From the NCBI GenBank assembly GCA_016177735.1, contig JACOUS010000005.1:1-51928 (forward strand): a stretch of DNA of 51,928 nucleotides, read 5' to 3'. The stretch's first letter is position 1. Every line of letters starts with the position of its first letter. The notes under the pieces were generated by a model. It was not told the DNA's origin. It did not search any database and saw only the letters and a list, made by a program, of their open reading frames with translations. Source of the DNA: Ignavibacteriales bacterium. GTDB taxonomy: Bacteria > Bacteroidota > Ignavibacteria > Ignavibacteriales > Melioribacteraceae. Shown one piece after another: positions 47,922-51,928 of the stretch. A program made the position numbers and the translations under genes.

Positions 47922-48111
47922 CTACGTTGACCGCTCTATGTTGCATTCAAACTTAATAATTTCATTAATTGCCAATCAATTCATAATTAGATATTTTTCA
48001 ATGTGTTTGTCACAAACTTTACTCCGGCATTTAATAAGTTATTTGAATTTCTTTGCTTACAACAGAAAAGTTTAGGACAGTAATGTTCACAAGAAACAGA
48101 TGAGGATAAAA

Positions 48112-49350
48112 ATGGCATACGCGGGTTCAACGATTCTTAGAAAAACTTTAACGATGATTTTAGCCGGTGGTCAAGGCGAAAGACTTTTTCCATTGACTAA
48201 AGACAGAACAAAACCTTCCGTTCCTTTTGGAGGCAAGTACAGAATTATCGATTTCACTTTATCTAATTGTTTGAATTCAGGATTACGGCGCATTTATGTG
48301 CTTACACAGTACAAATCGGATTCGCTCAACAGACATTTGTACGAAGCGTGGAGTATTTTCAATCCCGAACTCGGCGAATTTATTTATTCGATTCCTCCGC
48401 AGTTGAAGACAAGCAACAATTGGTATCTCGGCACGGCAAATGCAATCCAGCAGAATTTCAACTTGATTGAAGACGATAGTTTCGAATGGCTATTAATTCT
48501 TTCGGGCGATCATATCTACAAAATGGATTACCTGAAGATGATTCAGTACCACATAGAAAAAAAAGCTCACTTAACAATTTCAAGCATCGCGGTTCCAAAG
48601 TCGCAAGCTTCAAGATTCGGCGTAATTGAAATTGATGAGAATTACAAAGTAAAATCATTTATCGAGAAACCTAAAAACCCTCCTTTAATTCCCGGTAAAG
48701 AAGATTTTTCTTTTGTGAATATGGGAATTTATATTTTCAACGTTGCCGCTCTCAAAGAAGCATTCTCAAAAACTGAAGAAGGCAAAACCGGCAATCATGA
48801 TTTCGGAAAAGATATTATTCCTTACATGTTGAAGAACGGATACAGCATTCAAGCATACCGTTTTGTTGATGAAAATAAAAAAGAAGAACCGTACTGGATT
48901 GATGTTGGAACAATAGACAGCTTCTACGCCGCGAGCATGGATTTAATCAAAGTCAGCCCGCACTTTAATTTGTATGATTACAGCTGGCCCCTCCGCACTC
49001 AACAGCGGCAATTTCCGCCGGCAAAAACTGTTTCGCACGAAGGCGAGCGCGTTGGACGCGCATTCAATTCTCTTATCTCCGACGGAACAATTATCTCCGG
49101 CGGTCTCGTTGAAAGATCAATCGTAGGCTTCAACGTAAAAGTGAACAGCTACACTTACATTACAGATTCTATCATTATGGATAACTGCAACATCGGTCGG
49201 CACGCGCGAATTAGAAGAGCTATCATTGATAAAAATGTAACTATCCCTGAAGGTTTTGAAATCGGGTTCGATTCCGAAACAGATAAAAAAAGATTTACGG
49301 TTTCCGATACCGGTATTGTTGTGATTCCGAAGAATTATATTTTTAAATAG
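48112..49350 (+). CDS. glgC: Glucose-1-phosphate adenylyltransferase
   Basis: Makes ADP-glucose for glycogen from glucose-1-phosphate and ATP. MILAGGQGERLFPLTKDRTKPSVPFGGKYRIIDF is the nucleotidyl-transfer signature; LSGDHIYKMDY, VIEIDENYKVKSFIEKP and SFVNMGIYIF follow, with a C-terminal left-handed beta-helix. I chose ATG 48112 because GAGGAT sits just before it (412 aa); an ATG at 48100 is also in frame. The 190-bp gap to the M1 peptidase start likely holds both promoters. No glycogen synthase is in the window. Confidence 0.95.
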   Translation: MAYAGSTILRKTLTMILAGGQGERLFPLTKDRTKPSVPFGGKYRIIDFTLSNCLNSGLRRIYVLTQYKSDSLNRHLYEAWSIFNPELGEFIYSIPPQLKTSNNWYLGTANAIQQNFNLIEDDSFEWLLILSGDHIYKMDYLKMIQYHIEKKAHLTISSIAVPKSQASRFGVIEIDENYKVKSFIEKPKNPPLIPGKEDFSFVNMGIYIFNVAALKEAFSKTEEGKTGNHDFGKDIIPYMLKNGYSIQAYRFVDENKKEEPYWIDVGTIDSFYAASMDLIKVSPHFNLYDYSWPLRTQQRQFPPAKTVSHEGERVGRAFNSLISDGTIISGGLVERSIVGFNVKVNSYTYITDSIIMDNCNIGRHARIRRAIIDKNVTIPEGFEIGFDSETDKKRFTVSDTGIVVIPKNYIFK

Positions 49351-49389
49351 GTCTCATTTCCAGTAACCGAAGTGAGAGAATCTTTACCC

Positions 49390-49445
49390 TTAGTGTCTTT
49401 GTGGCAAGATTTTTTTCTCTGCCGCTAAGACTCGAAGACACAAAG
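49390..49445. repeat. Imperfect inverted repeat between glgC and uvrC
   Basis: TTAGTGTCTTTGTGGC (49390-49405) and, inverted, GCCGCTAAGACTCGAAGACACAAAG (49421-49445). It resembles the GTCTTTGTGGC/GCCACAAAGAC simple repeats of this lineage and loosely the CGCAAAG repeat near the GxxExxY gene. Confidence 0.45.
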
Positions 49446-49477
49446 CAAAAACCACTTTTGAAACAAACATCATTAAC

Positions 49478-51310
49478 ATGAATCCCCTTCTCGAAGACAA
49501 ATTAAATAATCTGCCGGCACTGCCGGGCATTTATCAATTTAAAAATGATAAAGGGAAAGTTATTTATGTCGGCAAGGCAAAGAACTTGCGCAGCCGCGTT
49601 CGTTCGTATTTTCAGAACCGTCTCGATAATGCAAAAACTTCCGCACTCGTTTCAAAAATTGAAGACCTCGAATTAATTGTAACCGACAGCGAGATCGAAG
49701 CGCTCGTTCTCGAAAATAATTTAATCAAAGAACTCAAGCCGCGCTACAATGTAAACCTCAAAGACGATAAATCATTTCCGTACATCAAAGTTACAAACGA
49801 ACCCTTTCCGCAAATTTATCCGACAAGAAATATTGTAAAAGACGGCGCGAGATATTTCGGTCCTTACACAGAAGTAAAAACAATGAAGACTTCTCTCCGT
49901 CTCATCAACAAAATTTTTAAAATCAGAAGCTGCAAACTCGATTTGACGGAAGAATCAATCGAGAAGAAAAAATTTAAAGTCTGTTTGGATTATCACATAA
50001 AAAAATGCGAGGGACCGTGCGAAGGATTGGTTTCGGCGCTTCGCTACAATGAAATGGTAAACCAAGTTGTAAAAGTGCTACGCGGCAAAACTGATGATCT
50101 GATTGAAGAATTAGAAACGGAAATGAACAGTGCTTCCGCAAATCTTGAATTTGAAAAAGCGGCGGAACTGCGCGATAGGATTGAGCAATTGCAAGTCTAT
50201 TCATCGAAACAAAAAATTATTTCGAACGATCTCGAAGACCGTGATATCATCAGCGCGGCATACGAAGGGAAAGATGCGTCAACAACAATTCTTAACATCA
50301 GAAACGGAAAGCTTGTCGGCAAGCGCCAGTTAAATCTTACAACCGAAGAAAACGAAGATGCAAGCCGCATCTATTCTGCAATAATTAGATTTTATTACAA
50401 CGAGTACGTTGAAGTACCGAAAGAAATAGTTATCGAAACGGAGCCTGAAGATTCCGAAACATTAATTGAATGGCTCAACACGAAAGCCGTTAAGAAATGC
50501 AAGTTTGTTATTCCGCAAAAGCAGAGCGAAGCAAAATCACTTTTGATGATGTGCAAACAGAATGCACAGTTACAGTTGAAAGAAATCCAACTGCAGAAGA
50601 TGAAGAAAGAAGGAAACGTGCCGTATGTTTTATCGGCACTGCAAAGAGATTTGCGTTTGAAAAGTCTGCCGCGGAAAATAGAATGTTTTGACAACTCAAA
50701 TCTGCAAGGCACCGATGCGGTTGCCAGCATGGTTGTTTTTGTTGACGGCAAACCGAAAAAAAGTTTGTACAGAAAATTTATAATAAGAACGGTAGAAGGA
50801 CCGGATGACTTTGCAAGCATGCGCGAAATTATTCAGCGGCGCTATTCAAAAGTGATTGAAGAAAATGATACGATGCCCGACTTAATTATGGTTGACGGCG
50901 GCAAAGGTCAGTTATCGAGTGCCATCGAATCGCTCGAATCGCTCGGTCTAAAAAATTTTCAGATCATCGGGTTGGCGAAAAGATTGGAAGAAGTTTTCTT
51001 GCCCGGTGATTCCGAGCCGCAGTCAATTCCGAAAACATCATCGAGCTTAAAACTACTGCAGCATTTGAGAGACGAAGCCCACCGGTTTGCAATTACATTC
51101 CACCGCGAGCGTAGAAGCAAGAGAACTTTTACAACAGAGCTTCTCGAAATAAAAGGGATCGGCGAAAAAGTTGCACTAAAACTTTTGACGGAATTCAAAA
51201 GCCTCGAAGAAATTAAGAAAGCGTCTTTGGAAGATTTGGCGAAAGTAATCGGCGAGGCAAAAGCAAAGCTGGTGGTTGAACATTTTAATGCGGTGCAGAG
51301 CGTTTTATAA
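49478..51310 (+). CDS. uvrC: Excinuclease ABC subunit C
   Basis: Makes both incisions in nucleotide excision repair. N-terminal GIY-YIG domain (PGIYQFKNDKGKVIYVGKAKNLRSRVRSYF, from about 15), UVR motif NLEFEKAAELRDRIEQL (about 215), RNase-H-like domain with CFDNSNLQGTDAVASMVVF and MVDGGKGQLSSA, and C-terminal HhH motifs (LLEIKGIGEKVALKLL). 610 residues, complete. Its last 6 bp overlap the convergent hicA gene. Confidence 0.97.
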   Translation: MNPLLEDKLNNLPALPGIYQFKNDKGKVIYVGKAKNLRSRVRSYFQNRLDNAKTSALVSKIEDLELIVTDSEIEALVLENNLIKELKPRYNVNLKDDKSFPYIKVTNEPFPQIYPTRNIVKDGARYFGPYTEVKTMKTSLRLINKIFKIRSCKLDLTEESIEKKKFKVCLDYHIKKCEGPCEGLVSALRYNEMVNQVVKVLRGKTDDLIEELETEMNSASANLEFEKAAELRDRIEQLQVYSSKQKIISNDLEDRDIISAAYEGKDASTTILNIRNGKLVGKRQLNLTTEENEDASRIYSAIIRFYYNEYVEVPKEIVIETEPEDSETLIEWLNTKAVKKCKFVIPQKQSEAKSLLMMCKQNAQLQLKEIQLQKMKKEGNVPYVLSALQRDLRLKSLPRKIECFDNSNLQGTDAVASMVVFVDGKPKKSLYRKFIIRTVEGPDDFASMREIIQRRYSKVIEENDTMPDLIMVDGGKGQLSSAIESLESLGLKNFQIIGLAKRLEEVFLPGDSEPQSIPKTSSSLKLLQHLRDEAHRFAITFHRERRSKRTFTTELLEIKGIGEKVALKLLTEFKSLEEIKKASLEDLAKVIGEAKAKLVVEHFNAVQSVL

Positions 51311-51532
51311 TTTCATGAACATATCCACAGAAACACCGATCTCTTTGATGATTGCTTTAACAGTGCCTTTGCGAATAGTTTTGCCTCTGTAATGAGGAAC
51401 CGGAATTGCTTTTCCATCTTCATCTCTAACCCATAATTCGTGCGACCCTTTACCTTGACGATAGAATCTAAAGCCACACTTCTTCAATCGTCTTACAATA
51501 TCTTGATACGATAACTCGGTCAGTCTTGGCAT
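51305..51532 (-). CDS. hicA: HicA family mRNA interferase toxin
   Basis: A 75-residue dsRBD-like fold protein with the family's catalytic His in RQGKGSHELWV. It starts with the typical LSYQDIVRRLKKCGFRFYRQ and has PVPHYRGKTIRKGTVKAIIKE. HicA toxins cleave mRNA when free of HicB. It is downstream of hicB with a 1-bp overlap (TAATG), the reverse of the hicA-hicB order of the E. coli locus. Its stop overlaps that of uvrC. Confidence 0.93.
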   Translation of the reverse strand: MPRLTELSYQDIVRRLKKCGFRFYRQGKGSHELWVRDEDGKAIPVPHYRGKTIRKGTVKAIIKEIGVSVDMFMKL

Positions 51533-51786
51533 TACGCCACTCCAATTGGGAACGGGAAAGTCATGCGGATATTTTTTGTTAAATCAAATTCGTTAAAACC
51601 GAGAGATTCATTTCTCTCTTTTCGATATTCAAAAATCATTTTGGCAACATCAATGCAATTAAAAACAGCTTCTTCAACTGTGTCGCCCTCTGCAAAAGCA
51701 CCTTGGATGCCCGGGATTCTTGCTATAAATCCGTCATCATTTTTTTCTATTTCTATTGATGCCATGATCGCTTTTGATTTTTTCAT
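51532..51786 (-). CDS. hicB: HicB family antitoxin
   Basis: The partial RNase-H-like antitoxin fold is visible as IEIEKNDDGFIARIPGIQGAFAEGDTVEEAVFNCIDV. No classical DNA-binding domain follows the core, so any autoregulation would need another mechanism. I chose ATG 51786 (84 aa), preceded by AAGGGG, over the upstream frame start at 51819. The remaining 142 bases to the window edge hold no gene. Confidence 0.88.
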   Translation of the reverse strand: MKKSKAIMASIEIEKNDDGFIARIPGIQGAFAEGDTVEEAVFNCIDVAKMIFEYRKERNESLGFNEFDLTKNIRMTFPFPIGVA

Positions 51787-51928
51787 TTCGTTCCCCTTGC
51801 AGTTCTTCTTTCGGTACAAAGATAATATATTCAGCCCTTCTTAAAAAACTAATTTAACTTACACTTAATAGTTCTGCTTGCATAATTTCTACAAATTAAA
51901 ATGCCAGACTTACTGACCACCCAAGTTA

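Noticed and set aside
51305-51786. hicBA as part of a new defence island
   Set aside because: No other defence or mobility genes adjoin it in the window; the flanking gene is uvrC. It is treated as an ordinary toxin-antitoxin pair.

Overview
The window is a gene-dense, A+T-rich bacterial chromosome segment made almost entirely of housekeeping genes, most of them on the minus strand. The gene families point to the Fibrobacterota-Chlorobiota-Bacteroidota group, and I infer a member of the Ignavibacteria. The clues are 2-oxoacid:ferredoxin oxidoreductase (korAB), a DUF2851 protein, a mitochondrial-type citrate synthase, the hpnCDE squalene genes, and a PspC/LiaF-like pair. Strong AGGAGG-type ribosome binding sites are common, unlike in most Bacteroidia. 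The species cannot be named from this sequence alone. There is no rRNA, CRISPR array, prophage or obvious defence island.

Layout: 1-526 holds the 5' part of an IS1182-like transposase running off the left edge, a palindromic repeat and a terminator. 527-5244: korA-korB and dsbD. 5245-7214: a heptamer-repeat tract and nadE. 7356-8706 (+): PspC and LiaF-like membrane proteins. 8710-9817: MGMT-like, yjbQ and a lone cyclic-nucleotide-binding domain. 9849-11144: REP-like repeat and prfB, which carries a programmed +1 frameshift site. 11198-13422: an AtuA-type large/small gene pair split by a GxxExxY gene that has inverted-repeat ends. 13463-15610: miaA, pcm and a divergent UPF0316 protein. 15818-16044: tRNA-Cys and tRNA-Gly. 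16372-21149: acyl-CoA synthetase, pepD, ychF-like and clpS. 21363-23700 (+): etfB-etfA-DUF151. 23697-33673: DUF2851, then purN-purH-mreB-mreC-mreD-mrdA-rodA-pyrF. 33766-36890: TPR protein and pyrG. 37021-37293: a MITE-like element. 37304-42857: lytic transglycosylase, citrate synthase, hpnE-hpnD-hpnC and tRNA-Leu. 42897-43075: a second long REP-like repeat. 43173-47921: PBP1A, lpxH and an M1 peptidase. 48112-51310 (+): glgC and uvrC. 51305-51786: a hicB-hicA toxin-antitoxin pair.

Two functional themes stand out. One is envelope growth: MreBCD, PBP2 and RodA (elongasome), PBP1A, a lytic transglycosylase, LpxH for lipid A, and squalene synthesis. The other is central and redox metabolism: citrate synthase, 2-oxoacid:ferredoxin oxidoreductase, ETF, NAD synthase, purine and pyrimidine synthesis, and ADP-glucose synthesis.

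I do not see a convincing undescribed multi-gene system. The most noteworthy non-routine signals are the prfB frameshift site, which uses UAA instead of the usual UGA; the GxxExxY cassette lying inside an AtuA-type operon; intergenic tracts built on a 7-bp period; and several dispersed palindromic or MITE-like repeats.
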